Shown: in pieces, positions 1-8,949 of the stretch
Layout of the letters: the number at the start of each line of letters is the position of its first letter
How positions within the stretch are numbered: the stretch's first letter is position 1
Assembly (NCBI RefSeq): GCF_001650405.1
Contig: NZ_LWCU01000007.1
Span: 1-64,000, forward strand
Origin: Microbacterium sp. H83
GTDB lineage: Bacteria > Actinomycetota > Actinomycetes > Actinomycetales > Microbacteriaceae
Direction: 5' to 3'
DNA: 64,000 bases
The notes under the pieces: generated by a model
The model's input: the letters and a program-made list of their open reading frames with translations, nothing else
The model's database searches: none
What the model was told of the DNA's origin: nothing
Translations under genes and position numbers: made by a program

Positions 1-76
1 GCGGAAGGGGGGCGGAGAGGGGGCGGCGACGCGGCGGGCGGGAATTCCGAGCCCGCCCTCGCCGTTGCATCCGTCG

Positions 77-1111
77 ATGACTGCTCTCTCCGTTCTCGAC
101 CTCGTCCCGGTGCGCACCGGGCAGACCAGCGCCGAAGCCATCGCGGCTTCCCTGTCCCTCGCCGAGGCGGCGGATCGGCTCGGGTATCGCCGCTACTGGT
201 TCGCCGAGCACCACAACATGCCGGCCGTCGCGTCGACGACGCCCCCGGTGCTCATCGCCGCGGCCGCGACGCGGACCACGAGCATCCGCCTGGGGTCCGG
301 CGGGGTCATGCTGCCGAACCATGCTCCGCTCATCGTCGCCGAGCAGTTCGCCGCGCTCGAGGCCATCGCTCCGGGACGCATCGACCTCGGACTCGGCCGC
401 GCCCCCGGCAGCGACCCCGTGATCACCCAGCTGCTGCGCGGATCGGGCACGACGAGCGACGTCGAGCAGTTCCCGCGGCACGTGCAGGACATCGGGGCCC
501 TCGTGTCGGGCGACGGCGCGACCGTGCGGTTCACGTCGGGCGGCGAGTACACCGTGCGCGCGACGCCCGCCGCGACCGGCGCCCCGGAGGTGTGGCTGCT
601 CGGATCGAGCGACTACTCCGCACAGCTCGCGGCCTCGCACGGGCTGCCGTACGTCTTCGCGAACCACTTCTCGGGGCAGGGTCTCGAACGCGCGCTCGAC
701 CTGTACCGCAGCGGGTACCGCCCGAGCGAGGAGCACCCCGAGCCCCGGACGTTCCTCACCGTCAACGCCGTCGCCTCCCCGACGCAGGAGGAGGCCGAGG
801 CCCGCGCGCTCCCTCAGCTGCGGATGATGGCGCGACTGCGGCTCAACCAGCCGCTCGTCGCCCTGGAGACGGTCGAAGAGGCGCTCGCGGCGCAGACGGA
901 TGCCGCGACCGACCAGGTCATCGAGGCCGCGCGCTCGCGGTGGTTCGTCGGGACCGGGGAGTCGGTCGCCCAGGAGCTGCGCGCGTTCGCGACGACCCAC
1001 GGGGTCGACGAGGTCATGCTGTCGCCCGTCGCCGGCGCCTACGAGGCCGAGCCCCGCGACTCCGCGGCCGGCCGCGCTCAGACGCTCGAGCTCGTCGCGG
1101 CCGCGGTCTGA
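77..1111 (+). CDS. LLM-class flavin-dependent oxidoreductase (MsnO8-like)
   Basis: A 344-residue luciferase-like monooxygenase with a single TIM-barrel domain, expected to use reduced flavin to oxidise an unknown substrate in the cytoplasm. Family features seen are the early WFAEHHN segment, the substrate/flavin loop GSGGVMLPNH and the GLGRAPGSDP motif that marks the MsnO8 branch. The ATG at 77 is preferred over an in-frame TTG four codons upstream because family proteins begin close to the SVLDLVPV strand; no clear ribosome site is visible. It stands alone, followed by an 89-base gap. The fold is clear, the substrate is not. Confidence 0.9.
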   Translation: MTALSVLDLVPVRTGQTSAEAIAASLSLAEAADRLGYRRYWFAEHHNMPAVASTTPPVLIAAAATRTTSIRLGSGGVMLPNHAPLIVAEQFAALEAIAPGRIDLGLGRAPGSDPVITQLLRGSGTTSDVEQFPRHVQDIGALVSGDGATVRFTSGGEYTVRATPAATGAPEVWLLGSSDYSAQLAASHGLPYVFANHFSGQGLERALDLYRSGYRPSEEHPEPRTFLTVNAVASPTQEEAEARALPQLRMMARLRLNQPLVALETVEEALAAQTDAATDQVIEAARSRWFVGTGESVAQELRAFATTHGVDEVMLSPVAGAYEAEPRDSAAGRAQTLELVAAAV

Positions 1112-1200
1112 CCCGGGCCTCGCGGCGGATCGCGCGGCGCGGGGGCTGGTATTCCGGTTCGGGCGGGCGTAGCGTCAGCGGCAACGGAAGGGGTTCGACG

Positions 1201-1407
1201 ATGAGCACCAGCACCTTGGCCCTGTGGGTGGCGTACGGCACGAACGGCGTGGTGGGCAGCATCCGCCATGACAGCGAGGGGTACACCGTCGTGATGGCGG
1301 GATCGGATGCCGCGACCGGCACCTACCCGACGCTGGAATCGGCGAAGGGCGCCCTGCACTCGAAGATGCGGCCGGGCAGCGGCTGGCCGCTGTTCCGCGA
1401 GCACTGA
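1201..1407 (+). CDS. Small conserved-looking hypothetical protein
   Basis: A 68-residue protein of unknown function. The start is well supported: ATG at 1201 follows an AAGGGG ribosome-binding site by about eight bases. It is a compact, mildly basic, soluble protein with no signal peptide or membrane segment. The pattern GYTVVMAGSDAATGTYPTLESAKGAL looks like a small alpha/beta domain, in the style of the short methyltransferase-associated proteins common in this bacterial family, but I recognise no named family. It lies between an oxidoreductase and the first palindrome of the DUF559 region. Confidence 0.7.
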   Translation: MSTSTLALWVAYGTNGVVGSIRHDSEGYTVVMAGSDAATGTYPTLESAKGALHSKMRPGSGWPLFREH

Positions 1408-1445
1408 GCCCCTCGCCCGGCCCCGCCGCGCCCACCCCGACTCGA

Positions 1446-1502
1446 GGGATGGATGGAAAACGTCGCTGGCTGGGAGCGCTCAGCGGCGATTTCCATCCAT
1501 CT
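1446..1502. repeat. Imperfect palindrome, copy 1, at the 3' end of the DUF559 gene
   Basis: The left arm GATGGATGGAAAACGTCGCTG (1449 on) pairs with the right arm ending TTTCCATCCATC near 1501, with one or two mismatches. The stop codon and last codons (MDGNRR) of the DUF559 gene lie inside the right arm. The same arm sequence recurs as a perfect palindrome at 2549-2608. It could act as a terminator, although there is no T run. Confidence 0.8.
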
Positions 1503-2427
1503 CGGTGCGTCTGAGTGTGATGAGCCGCCGGACGAGCGCGAGGAAGGCCTCGGGAGCGTCGAGATCCTGTTGCGTGAGCCGGATCACCGCCCATCCCCGG
1601 TCTTCGAGGTCGCGATGCCGCCGGATGTCGCGACGCCACTGCGCACTGCTCGTCCGATGGCCGTCTCCCTCGTACTCGATGGCGATCCGCCACTCGGGGT
1701 ACGCCAGATCGAGCCGCGCGATCGACACGTCGGCGTCCCGGACGTCGAACTGGACCACCGGCTCAGGAAGCCCGGCCTGAATGATCAGCATCCGCGTCTC
1801 CGTCTCCTTGGGAGATTCGACACGCTCTCGCACGAACCTGATGGCCTTCCGAACCGTCGCGCTTCCGGCGAAGCGTCCCCAGCGATCCAGCTGCTGCACC
1901 ACATCGTCGAGGGTCACCCTCGGCCGGGGTGTCTCGTCGCGCCCCGGGTAGTTGTCCGCGGTCGCGATCACAGCATCGAGGAGCACGACCACCTGCAGGA
2001 CCGTGAGCCCGCCCGCGCTCGAGAACACAGCTGAGACCGGGTCGACCACGGGCGCTCCTCGAACGAACCACGTGTCCGCTCGCTCCGCGGCGAGCCGCCG
2101 ACCGCTCACGCCGGACGTGCGGGGCGGATTCTGCTGCTGCGGGCAGGCGATCTCCAGGGGTTCCTCGATCCGCCACCTCTGCGGATAGGGCAGGGACCAC
2201 TGTCGCACGGCGCTCCGCGCCACGAGTCTCTGGCCAGCACGCATCCGCGGCAGATAGCACTCCACCCGCGCTCGGAAGGTCGTCGGCAGAGCGGTCGATC
2301 TCACGCCATGGAAGGGACGAGCGAGATCGCGAGCATCCGCGCGCCCCCTGCTGACGCCGCGCGAAAGCGCATGCCGGATGCTGAACTCGTCGCCGAGCGA
2401 GGGTGGAAGACGACGCCGATGATGCAT
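1480..2427 (-). CDS. DUF559 (VSR-like) endonuclease-domain protein
   Basis: About 315 residues. The N-terminal region (LPPSLGDEFSIRHALSRGVS) resembles the winged-helix AbiEi-like start common in actinobacterial proteins of this type. The C-terminal ~100 residues are a DUF559 domain, related to very short patch repair and restriction-type nucleases: LDLAYPEWRIAIEYEGDGH carries the acidic D...E-Y-E-G-D-H core, followed by RDIRRHRDLEDRGWAVIRLT. DNA or nicked-DNA cleavage is a family-level inference. The ATG at 2427 was chosen on N-terminal similarity; an ATG at 2451 with a close GGGGGAG is possible. Base composition looks lower in GC than in neighbouring genes. The gene is flanked by matching palindromes. 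Confidence 0.8.
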   Translation of the reverse strand: MHHRRRLPPSLGDEFSIRHALSRGVSRGRADARDLARPFHGVRSTALPTTFRARVECYLPRMRAGQRLVARSAVRQWSLPYPQRWRIEEPLEIACPQQQNPPRTSGVSGRRLAAERADTWFVRGAPVVDPVSAVFSSAGGLTVLQVVVLLDAVIATADNYPGRDETPRPRVTLDDVVQQLDRWGRFAGSATVRKAIRFVRERVESPKETETRMLIIQAGLPEPVVQFDVRDADVSIARLDLAYPEWRIAIEYEGDGHRTSSAQWRRDIRRHRDLEDRGWAVIRLTQQDLDAPEAFLALVRRLITLRRTEMDGNRR

Positions 2428-2548
2428 CGCGACATGCTGCCACGACGCCATGGCTCCCCCGACGCATCCGCCGCCGACCCGCCGGCATCCGCGACACTCT
2501 CCTCGCCACCCCGATCTGTGCAGGACAGGTGCCCCGGCGAGCCCTTCG

Positions 2549-2608
2549 CGGGATGGATGGAAAACGCCGCTGCCGGGGGTCAGCGCGAGGCGTTTTCCAT
2601 CCATCCCG
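2549..2608. repeat. Perfect 20-bp palindrome, copy 2, between pheA and the DUF559 gene
   Basis: The left arm CGGGATGGATGGAAAACGCC (2549-2568) and its exact reverse complement (2589-2608) are separated by a 20-base loop. It lies 24 bases beyond the pheA stop codon and upstream of the DUF559 start, on the same transcribed strand. It shares its arm sequence with the palindrome at 1446-1502. Confidence 0.93.
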
Positions 2609-2631
2609 GCTCGGACGGCCCGCGCCCGGCG

Positions 2632-3573
2632 CTACGCCTCGGGCTCGCCCGAGAGCAGGCCGCGCAGCCAGTCGCGCGCCTCGACGAAGACGTCGTCGGC
2701 GTAGCGGTCGGGGTACTGCACGATCTGCCGATCGGCACGCGGGTACGATCCGAGGAACACGACGCGCGGGCTGAACCGACGGATGCCGAGCAGCGCATCG
2801 GCCATGCGCTCGTGCGAGATGTGTCCGTCGGCGTCGATGACGAACCGGTAGCGGCCGAGCTCGTCGCCGATGGGCCGCGACTCGATGAGCGACAGGTTGA
2901 TGCCCCTGGTCGAGAACTGCTCGAGCATCTCCAGCAGCGATCCCGGGTGGTCATGGGGCAGCTCGACGATGAGCGATGTCTTGTCCGCTCCGGTCGGAGC
3001 CGGTGCGGTGGTCGTGCGCGTGACGAGCACGAACCGCGTGACCGCCTGCGCGTTGTCGCCGATCCCCTCGGCGAGCACATCGACGTCGAGGTGCTTCACG
3101 ATGCCGGGGGCGGCGATGGCCGCCTGCGCAGGGAGCGTGCCGTCGAGCACGCCGATCGCGGATGCCACGTTGCTCGCCGCCGGGATGTGCGAGTGCGACG
3201 GCACGTGCGCGCCGAGCCAGCCGTGGCACTGCGCGTAGGCGACGGGATGGGCGGCGATCACGGTCACATCGTCGAGGGTCGTGCCGCGCGGCGCGACGAG
3301 CACGAAGTTCACCGGCACCAGATACTCGCCGATGATCCGCAGGCCTGGCAGTGTCGCGAGAGCATCCTGGGTCGTCGAGACGCCGCCCTCGATGGAGTTC
3401 TCGATCGCGATCATCGCGGCGTCCGAGACGCCCGAGAGCACGTCGTCGAGCGCCTCGCCCACGTTGTGCACCGCTCGCCAGTCCTGTCCTCGCGCCTCGG
3501 CAACCTGTTCGAGCGCCGCCTCCGTGAAGGTTCCGGCGGGGCCGAGGTAGCTGTAGGTGCGGCGTTCAGTCAC
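2632..3573 (-). CDS. pheA: Prephenate dehydratase
   Basis: A 313-residue monofunctional prephenate dehydratase that converts prephenate to phenylpyruvate in phenylalanine synthesis. The N-terminal two-lobe catalytic domain opens with [13 protein letters not shown], and ENSIEGGV lies near residue 60. The C-terminal ACT regulatory domain has [24 protein letters not shown], whose ESRP motif is part of the phenylalanine-binding site. The start is GTG at 3573; a TAAGGT -10 box seven bases upstream implies a leaderless transcript. It is divergent from pgm. No chorismate mutase domain is present. Confidence 0.95.
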   Translation of the reverse strand: MTERRTYSYLGPAGTFTEAALEQVAEARGQDWRAVHNVGEALDDVLSGVSDAAMIAIENSIEGGVSTTQDALATLPGLRIIGEYLVPVNFVLVAPRGTTLDDVTVIAAHPVAYAQCHGWLGAHVPSHSHIPAASNVASAIGVLDGTLPAQAAIAAPGIVKHLDVDVLAEGIGDNAQAVTRFVLVTRTTTAPAPTGADKTSLIVELPHDHPGSLLEMLEQFSTRGINLSLIESRPIGDELGRYRFVIDADGHISHERMADALLGIRRFSPRVVFLGSYPRADRQIVQYPDRYADDVFVEARDWLRGLLSGEPEA

Positions 3574-3691
3574 GCGTTTCACCTTAGCGACTCGGCACGG
3601 CCCCGACGCCCCCTCTGCCGCCCTGGGCCCACCCGCGTCAAGGGCCGACGTGAGAGATGCGCGGATGCCGAGATCGGGGCAGACTGTCTGC

Positions 3692-5335
3692 ATGACGAGC
3701 CGTGCCGGCCTCCCCGCGGAGGACACTGACCTGATCGACGTCGACGAGCTGATCGCCGCCTACTACGATCGCACCCCGGATCCCGAGGTCGCCGCCGAGC
3801 GCGTGGTGTTCGGCACGAGCGGCCACCGCGGCTCGTCGCTGTCGAACAGCTTCAACGAGCATCACATCCTCGCCACGACCCAGGCCATCGTCGACTACCG
3901 CACGGCGCAGGGCATCACCGGACCCCTGTTCCTCGGACGCGACACCCACGCCCTGTCGCTACCCGCCGAGCGCAGCGCCATCGAGGTGCTCGTCGCCAAC
4001 GGCGTGGACGTGCGCGTCGACTCCCGCGACTCCTGGGTGCCGACCCCCGCGCTGAGCCACGCCATCCTCACCTTCAACCGGGACCTCGCCCCGGATGCCG
4101 CAGGCCGCGCCGACGGCATCGTCGTCACCCCGTCGCACAACCCTCCCCGTGACGGAGGCTTCAAGTACAACCCGCCGCACGGTGGCCCGGCCGACACCGA
4201 CGCGACCGGCTGGATCGCGAACCGGGCCAACGAGCTGATCGCGGCCGGCCTCGAGGGCGTGCAGCGCGAGCGCTTCGCCGACATCGACTTCGACGCTCTG
4301 CCGAACTACGACTTCCGCGACGCCTACGTGCGCGACCTCGCCTCGATCATCGACATCGACGCGATCCGCGCCGCCGGTGTGCGCATCGGCGCCGACCCCC
4401 TCGGCGGGGCATCGGTGGAGTACTGGCAGCTGATCGGCGAGGTCTACGACCTCGACCTGACCGTCGTGAACCCCGAGGTCGATCCGACGTGGCGCTTCAT
4501 GACGCTCGACTGGGACGAGAAGATCCGCATGGATCCGTCCTCCCCCTCGGCCATGGCCTCGCTCGTGGCGAAGAAGGGCGACTACGACGTCCTCACCGGC
4601 AACGATGCGGACGCCGACCGCCACGGCATCGTCACCCCCGACGCCGGGCTGATGAACCCGAACCACTACCTCGCGGTCGCGATCGACTACCTGTTCTCGC
4701 ACCGCGCCGAGTGGCCGCGCGACGCGGCGATCGGCAAGACGCTCGTGTCGTCGATGATCATCGATCGCGTCGCCGAATCGCTCGGACGCCGCCTGCTCGA
4801 GGTGCCGGTCGGCTTCAAGTGGTTCGTGCCCGGCCTGCTCGACGGATCCGTCGCGTTCGGCGGCGAGGAGTCGGCCGGTGCGTCGTTCCTGCGCAGGGAC
4901 GGCTCCGTGTGGTCGACCGACAAGGACGGCATCCTGCTCTGCCTGCTCGCGGCCGAGATCATCGCCGTGACGGGAAAGACGCCGTCGGAGAGGTACCGCG
5001 AGCTCGAGGAGGCGTTCGGATCGTCCGCGTATCAGCGCGTCGACGCGCCCGCGACGCCCGAGCAGAAGGCCACGCTCGGCAAGCTGTCTCCGGATGCCGT
5101 GACGGCCACGACCCTCGCGGGCGAGGAGATCACCGCCAGGCTGTCGCACGCGCCGGGCAACGGCGCCGCGATCGGCGGGCTCAAGGTGCAGACCGAGCAC
5201 GCGTGGTTCGCCGCGCGTCCGTCGGGCACGGAGGACGTCTACAAGCTGTACGCCGAGAGCCTGCGCGGACCGGAGCACCTCGCCGAGGTGCAGGCCGAGG
5301 CTCGCGCGGTCGTCTCGGCGGCGCTCGGCGCCTGA
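3692..5335 (+). CDS. pgm: Phosphoglucomutase (alpha-D-glucose phosphate-specific)
   Basis: A 547-residue cytoplasmic enzyme interconverting glucose-1-phosphate and glucose-6-phosphate, almost exactly the length of E. coli Pgm. Seen: the phosphoserine loop TPSHNP with Ser148, the metal loop [10 protein letters not shown] near residue 310, the sugar-binding GGEESAG near 390 and the phosphate-binding RPSGTED near 508. ATG 3692 follows a CAGACT -10-like box by six bases, so the message may be leaderless. That region is also a 13-bp palindrome, GCAGACTGTCTGC (3679-3691). It links the gal operon product glucose-1-phosphate to glycolysis. Confidence 0.96.
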   Translation: MTSRAGLPAEDTDLIDVDELIAAYYDRTPDPEVAAERVVFGTSGHRGSSLSNSFNEHHILATTQAIVDYRTAQGITGPLFLGRDTHALSLPAERSAIEVLVANGVDVRVDSRDSWVPTPALSHAILTFNRDLAPDAAGRADGIVVTPSHNPPRDGGFKYNPPHGGPADTDATGWIANRANELIAAGLEGVQRERFADIDFDALPNYDFRDAYVRDLASIIDIDAIRAAGVRIGADPLGGASVEYWQLIGEVYDLDLTVVNPEVDPTWRFMTLDWDEKIRMDPSSPSAMASLVAKKGDYDVLTGNDADADRHGIVTPDAGLMNPNHYLAVAIDYLFSHRAEWPRDAAIGKTLVSSMIIDRVAESLGRRLLEVPVGFKWFVPGLLDGSVAFGGEESAGASFLRRDGSVWSTDKDGILLCLLAAEIIAVTGKTPSERYRELEEAFGSSAYQRVDAPATPEQKATLGKLSPDAVTATTLAGEEITARLSHAPGNGAAIGGLKVQTEHAWFAARPSGTEDVYKLYAESLRGPEHLAEVQAEARAVVSAALGA

Positions 5336-5440
5336 GCGCGGTCGGCGCCTGAGCGCGGTCGGCGCCTGAGCGCGGTCGGAGCCTGAGCGCCGGCGGCATG
5401 CGGCGCCGGGCGCGCTCAGCGCCTGAGCGCCGGCGGCATG
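5331..5440. repeat. Short tandem repeats spanning the convergent pgm / glycerate kinase ends
   Basis: A 17-base unit, GCGCCTGAGCGCGGTCG, is repeated three times from the pgm stop codon onward. A fourth diverged unit follows, then CTGAGCGCCGGCGGCATG appears twice (5384-5401 and 5423-5440). Each unit contains the terminal codons and stop of pgm or the reverse-strand end of the kinase, as if the gene tails were duplicated by slippage. It may act as a convergent terminator. Confidence 0.85.
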
Positions 5441-6564
5441 CTCCTCGCGAGCGCGGAGCCGGCTTCGCGCAGCCAGCGCGCGGGCTCCGCGCGCGCGGCA
5501 TCCATCGACCCGGCGAGATCGGTCAGCGAGACGGATGCCGCGAACGGCGACCTGTCGGCGTCCGCGCCGATCCGGCCCGCGACGAGCAGTACGCGGGTGT
5601 CCGCGGAGGCGGCGAGCGCCGCGACGAACGACGGCGCCTTGCCGTCGCCGGACTGCCCGTCGTAGGACCCCTCTCCCGTGATCACGACGTCGGCGTCGCG
5701 GATCGCGTCGGCCAGCCCGATGAGGTGCGCGACCTCTGCAGCTCCCGGCGTCAGCGTGGCGCCCCATACCGCCAGGGCGCCTCCCGTGCCGCCGGCCGCA
5801 CCCGCTCCGGGCAGCGTCGGATCGAGGGACAGCAGATCGGCGAGGCGCGCGAGGCCCGCATCCGCCCGCTCGATCCCGGAGCGATCCAGCCCCTTCTGCG
5901 GGCCGAAGACGGCCGCCGCGCCGCGCGGACCGGTGAGCGGATTCGCGACGTCCGTGAGCACGCGCACCTCCGGCGCCGCACGCAGGCCGCGGAGGTCGAC
6001 GGACGCGATGGCGGCGAGCCCTCGTGCGCCGGGGGCGACCGGGGCACCGGACGCATCGAGGAAGCGCGCGCCCAGCGCCGACAGCATCCCCGTGCCGCCG
6101 TCAGTCGACGCGCTCGATCCGATCCCCAGCACGAGCCGCGACACCCCGTGATCGAGGGCCGCCGCGATCGCCTGCCCGAACCCCGTCGTGTCGGCGTCCT
6201 CCGGGCGGAGCCGGTCGAGCATCTCGATGCCCGACGTCGACGCGAGGTCCACGACGGCCGTGCCGCCGGGGGCGTCCGCGGATGCGGGCAGCAGCAGCCA
6301 GCTCGTCTCGGCCGGGGCGCCGGCCGGACCGTCGACGATGATCGGCATCCGCTCCACGCCCGGCACGGCCGCCGCGAAGGCCGCGACGGTGCCCTCCCCG
6401 CCGTCGGCCATCGGCCGGTGCAGGAACGTCACGGCGGGATCGACCGCGGCCCATCCCGCGGCGAGGGCGGTCGCCGCATCCGCCGCCGTGATCGTGCCCT
6501 TGAAGCTGTCGGGGGCGAGGACGACCCGCGCTCCTGCACGCGGCGCGGCATCCGGCTCGGTCAT
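5416..6564 (-). CDS. Glycerate kinase (GarK/GlxK type)
   Basis: A 382-residue glycerate kinase of the class widespread in glyoxylate and glycerate catabolism, phosphorylating D-glycerate with ATP. Motifs: the opening LAPDSFKGTITAADAA, the DGGEGTV loop near residue 50, the SSASTDGGTGML segment around the middle and ITGEGSYDGQS towards the C-terminus. The start at ATG 6564 fits the family N-terminus. The last codons (MPPALRR) overlap the tandem repeat region at 5416-5440. It is adjacent to a LacI regulator that more likely serves the gal operon. Confidence 0.93.
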   Translation of the reverse strand: MTEPDAAPRAGARVVLAPDSFKGTITAADAATALAAGWAAVDPAVTFLHRPMADGGEGTVAAFAAAVPGVERMPIIVDGPAGAPAETSWLLLPASADAPGGTAVVDLASTSGIEMLDRLRPEDADTTGFGQAIAAALDHGVSRLVLGIGSSASTDGGTGMLSALGARFLDASGAPVAPGARGLAAIASVDLRGLRAAPEVRVLTDVANPLTGPRGAAAVFGPQKGLDRSGIERADAGLARLADLLSLDPTLPGAGAAGGTGGALAVWGATLTPGAAEVAHLIGLADAIRDADVVITGEGSYDGQSGDGKAPSFVAALAASADTRVLLVAGRIGADADRSPFAASVSLTDLAGSMDAARAEPARWLREAGSALARSMPPALRR

Positions 6565-6596
6565 GCCGCCGAGCCTACTGCCGGGCGGCGTCGTGC

Positions 6597-7619
6597 TCAG
6601 CGGGCGCTGGAGCGCTCGACGAGATGCGTGGGGACGACGGCGGATGCCGAGGCCGCGCCCGCACCCTCGATCTCGGTCACGAGCAGCTCGACGGCGCGAT
6701 GCGCGAGGGCACTGAAGTCCTGGCGGATCGTCGTCAGCGGCGGGCGGTAGTTCGCGGCATCCGGCACGTCGTCGAACCCGATCACCGCGACGTCCTCCGG
6801 AACCCGCCGGCCCCGCTCGGCGAGCGCGCGCAGCAGGCCGAGCGCCATCTGGTCGTTGGCGCAGAAGACGGCGGATGCCGTGGCCAGAGCCTCTCCCGCC
6901 GCGTAGCCGGACTCCGCCGACCAATCGCCCCGCACCACGGCCGGCGGTGCGACCCCGGCCGCGACGAGCGTCTCGCGCCAGCCGCGTTCGCGCTCCGCCG
7001 CGGCGAACGAGTCGGCGGGTCCCGCGAGGTGGTGCACGGCGTCGCGCCCGAGGGCGAGCAGGCGCGCTGTCGCGGTGGCCGCACCGCCGACGTGGTCGCT
7101 GTGCACGACGACGAGGTCGGCCGAGGGCGGGGCGTCGATGACGACGAGGCGCAGACCGACGGGCCGCTGCGCCGCGGGAAGGAGAGCCGAGGCCTCGTTG
7201 AGCACGATCGCGCCGTCGACCTCCTGCTCGGCGAGGCGGTCGAAGGCGTCGGCCACGCTGTCGCCCGCCGTGACGAGGGTGAGGGCGTAGCCGCGCTCGG
7301 CAGCGGCCTCGGCGGTGGCCTGCAGCATCCGGGAGTTGCCGACCGTGGCCAGCGTCGTCACGACGAGACCGATGGTCTGGGAGCGTCCGGTCCGCAGCGC
7401 CCGGGCGGCGCGGTGCGGGCGGTAGCCCAGCTCGGCCATGGCCCTCTCGACGCGCTCCCGGGTGGTGGGATCGACCCGGGGGCTGTCGTTCACGACCCGC
7501 GAGACGGTCTGCCCCGACACTCCCGCCCTGCCGGCGACCATGGCCATCGAGACGCGGCCCGAGGCCGTGCGCTGTCGGCGCGGGCGGTCAGCGCCGCGCG
7601 ACAGGTCGTCGTCGTGCAT
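6597..7619 (-). CDS. LacI-family regulator, probable gal operon repressor
   Basis: 340 residues. After a ~23-residue basic tail comes the LacI helix-turn-helix (VSMAMVAGRAGVSGQTVSRVVNDSPRV) and hinge helix (RPHRAARALRTGRS). The effector-binding periplasmic-binding-protein fold ends with CANDQMALGLL and VIGFDDVPDAANYRPPLTTIRQD. That last segment resembles beta-galactoside/galactose-responsive LacI members. It is divergent from galT, with 82 bases between the start codons, so control of galTKE is the natural inference. The effector sugar is not proven. Confidence 0.9.
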   Translation of the reverse strand: MHDDDLSRGADRPRRQRTASGRVSMAMVAGRAGVSGQTVSRVVNDSPRVDPTTRERVERAMAELGYRPHRAARALRTGRSQTIGLVVTTLATVGNSRMLQATAEAAAERGYALTLVTAGDSVADAFDRLAEQEVDGAIVLNEASALLPAAQRPVGLRLVVIDAPPSADLVVVHSDHVGGAATATARLLALGRDAVHHLAGPADSFAAAERERGWRETLVAAGVAPPAVVRGDWSAESGYAAGEALATASAVFCANDQMALGLLRALAERGRRVPEDVAVIGFDDVPDAANYRPPLTTIRQDFSALAHRAVELLVTEIEGAGAASASAVVPTHLVERSSAR

Positions 7620-7665
7620 CCGCCCTCCTCCGTCGACTGTCTTCGCCGTTCACAACTCCGGAATG

Positions 7666-7707
7666 TTGACGTTACCACGGCCGTGTGCCTACCATGTTTA
7701 CGTGAAC
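7666..7707 (+). promoter_or_regulatory. galT promoter with overlapping LacI-type operator
   Basis: TTGACG (7666-7671), an 18-base spacer and TACCAT (7690-7695). Immediately downstream is the near-palindrome GTTTACGTGAAC (7696-7707), which includes the GTG start codon at 7702. The -10 box lies six bases before GTG, predicting a leaderless galT mRNA with the operator at the transcription start. Confidence 0.65.
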
Positions 7708-8949
7708 ACGGACGAATCTGCGGAGTTGCGAACCGAGACCCTGAGCGCCGGCGTCGTGAAACGAGCCACCACGCTCGCCGACGGCCGCGAGCTCATCTAC
7801 TTCGACGACCCCGGCACCACGCTCGGCGCCGACCGCGCCGTCGACGCCCGCACCCTGGACCCCCGCGGCGAGACCGCGACGATGCGCCTCGACGTGCTCA
7901 CCGGAGACTGGATCACGGTCGCCGCCAATCGGCAGAACCGCGTCATGATGCCCAGCGCCGACGCCGACCCGCTCGCGCCGCAGTCGCCGACCAACCCCTC
8001 CGAGGTCCCGTCGCTGTACGACGTCGCGGTCTTCGAGAACCGCTCCCCCGCGTTCGGCCCCGCGCTCGCCGAGGCGATCGGCGCCGCGCCCGCCGCGGGC
8101 AATCCGCCGCGCGGCCTCGACGACCTCGCCGCGCTGGGCCTCGGCCGCACCCGCACCTCGGTCGGGCGCTGCGAGGTCGTGTGCTTCAGCCCGGAGCACA
8201 CCGGCTCGTTCGGCACCCAGTCCGTCACCCGTGCGCGCACCGTCATCGAGGCCTGGGCCGACCGCACCGCCGCCCTGTCGACGCTGCCCGGTATCGAGCA
8301 GGTCTTCCCGTTCGAGAACCGCGGCGAGGCGATCGGCGTCACCCTGCCGCATCCGCACGGCCAGATCTACGCCTACCCGTACGTCACCCCGCGCACCACA
8401 CGTCTGCTGGACTCGATCGACCGCACGGCGCCCGACCTGTTCCAGCGCATCCTCGAGTTCGAGCAGGCGTCCGAGCGCGTCGTCTTCCGCGGCGAGCACT
8501 GGACGGCGTTCGTGCCCTTCGCCGCGCGCTGGCCCCTCGAGGTGCACCTCATGCCGCACCGGCACGTGCCCGACTTCGCCGAGACGACCACCGCCGAGCG
8601 CGACGAGCTCGCGCCCCTGTACCTGCGGCTGCTCCGCGGGGTCGACGCGCTCTACGACACGCCGACGCCGTACATCGCGGCCTGGCACCAGGCTCCCGTG
8701 CACACCGGACGCGAGAGCGTGCGCCTGCACCTGCAGCTCACGAGCCCCCGCCGCGCGGCCGACAAGCTGAAGTTCCTCGCCGGATCCGAAGCCGCCATGT
8801 GGGCCTGGGCCGCCGAGGTCACCCCCGAGCAGGGCGCCGCCCGCATTCGTGAGGCCATCGCGAGGGCCGACGACGCCGACGCGCCCGACGCCGCGCAGAC
8901 CGAGCCCGCGCTCACCGAGACCACCCCCACCGACGAGGTATCCGCATGA
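7702..8949 (+). CDS. galT: Galactose-1-phosphate uridylyltransferase
   Basis: A 415-residue HIT-superfamily enzyme that exchanges UMP between UDP-glucose and galactose-1-phosphate, forming UDP-galactose and glucose-1-phosphate. The active-site HPHGQIYAYP sits near residue 217, with the catalytic histidine as the second His. GTG 7702 (NTDESAEL) was chosen because the promoter leaves no room for an upstream start in a leaderless transcript; upstream codons read through the promoter. The end overlaps galK by four bases (ATGA), so the two are translationally coupled. First gene of galTKE. Confidence 0.95.
   Translation: MNTDESAELRTETLSAGVVKRATTLADGRELIYFDDPGTTLGADRAVDARTLDPRGETATMRLDVLTGDWITVAANRQNRVMMPSADADPLAPQSPTNPSEVPSLYDVAVFENRSPAFGPALAEAIGAAPAAGNPPRGLDDLAALGLGRTRTSVGRCEVVCFSPEHTGSFGTQSVTRARTVIEAWADRTAALSTLPGIEQVFPFENRGEAIGVTLPHPHGQIYAYPYVTPRTTRLLDSIDRTAPDLFQRILEFEQASERVVFRGEHWTAFVPFAARWPLEVHLMPHRHVPDFAETTTAERDELAPLYLRLLRGVDALYDTPTPYIAAWHQAPVHTGRESVRLHLQLTSPRRAADKLKFLAGSEAAMWAWAAEVTPEQGAARIREAIARADDADAPDAAQTEPALTETTPTDEVSA

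Noticed and set aside
1480-2604. Full 374-residue version of the DUF559 protein starting at 2604
   Set aside because: The first ~59 residues read through the upstream palindrome and low-similarity sequence; the conserved start lies near 2427.
5331-5440. CRISPR-like array
   Set aside because: The repeats are directly adjacent 17-base units without spacers and include gene stop codons; there are no cas genes.
7649-7664. Possible fifth copy of the TTCAGCA element near galT (GTTCACAACTCCGGAATG)
   Set aside because: It shares GTTCACAACTC but lacks the TCAGCA core and has no inverted partner within 120 bases.
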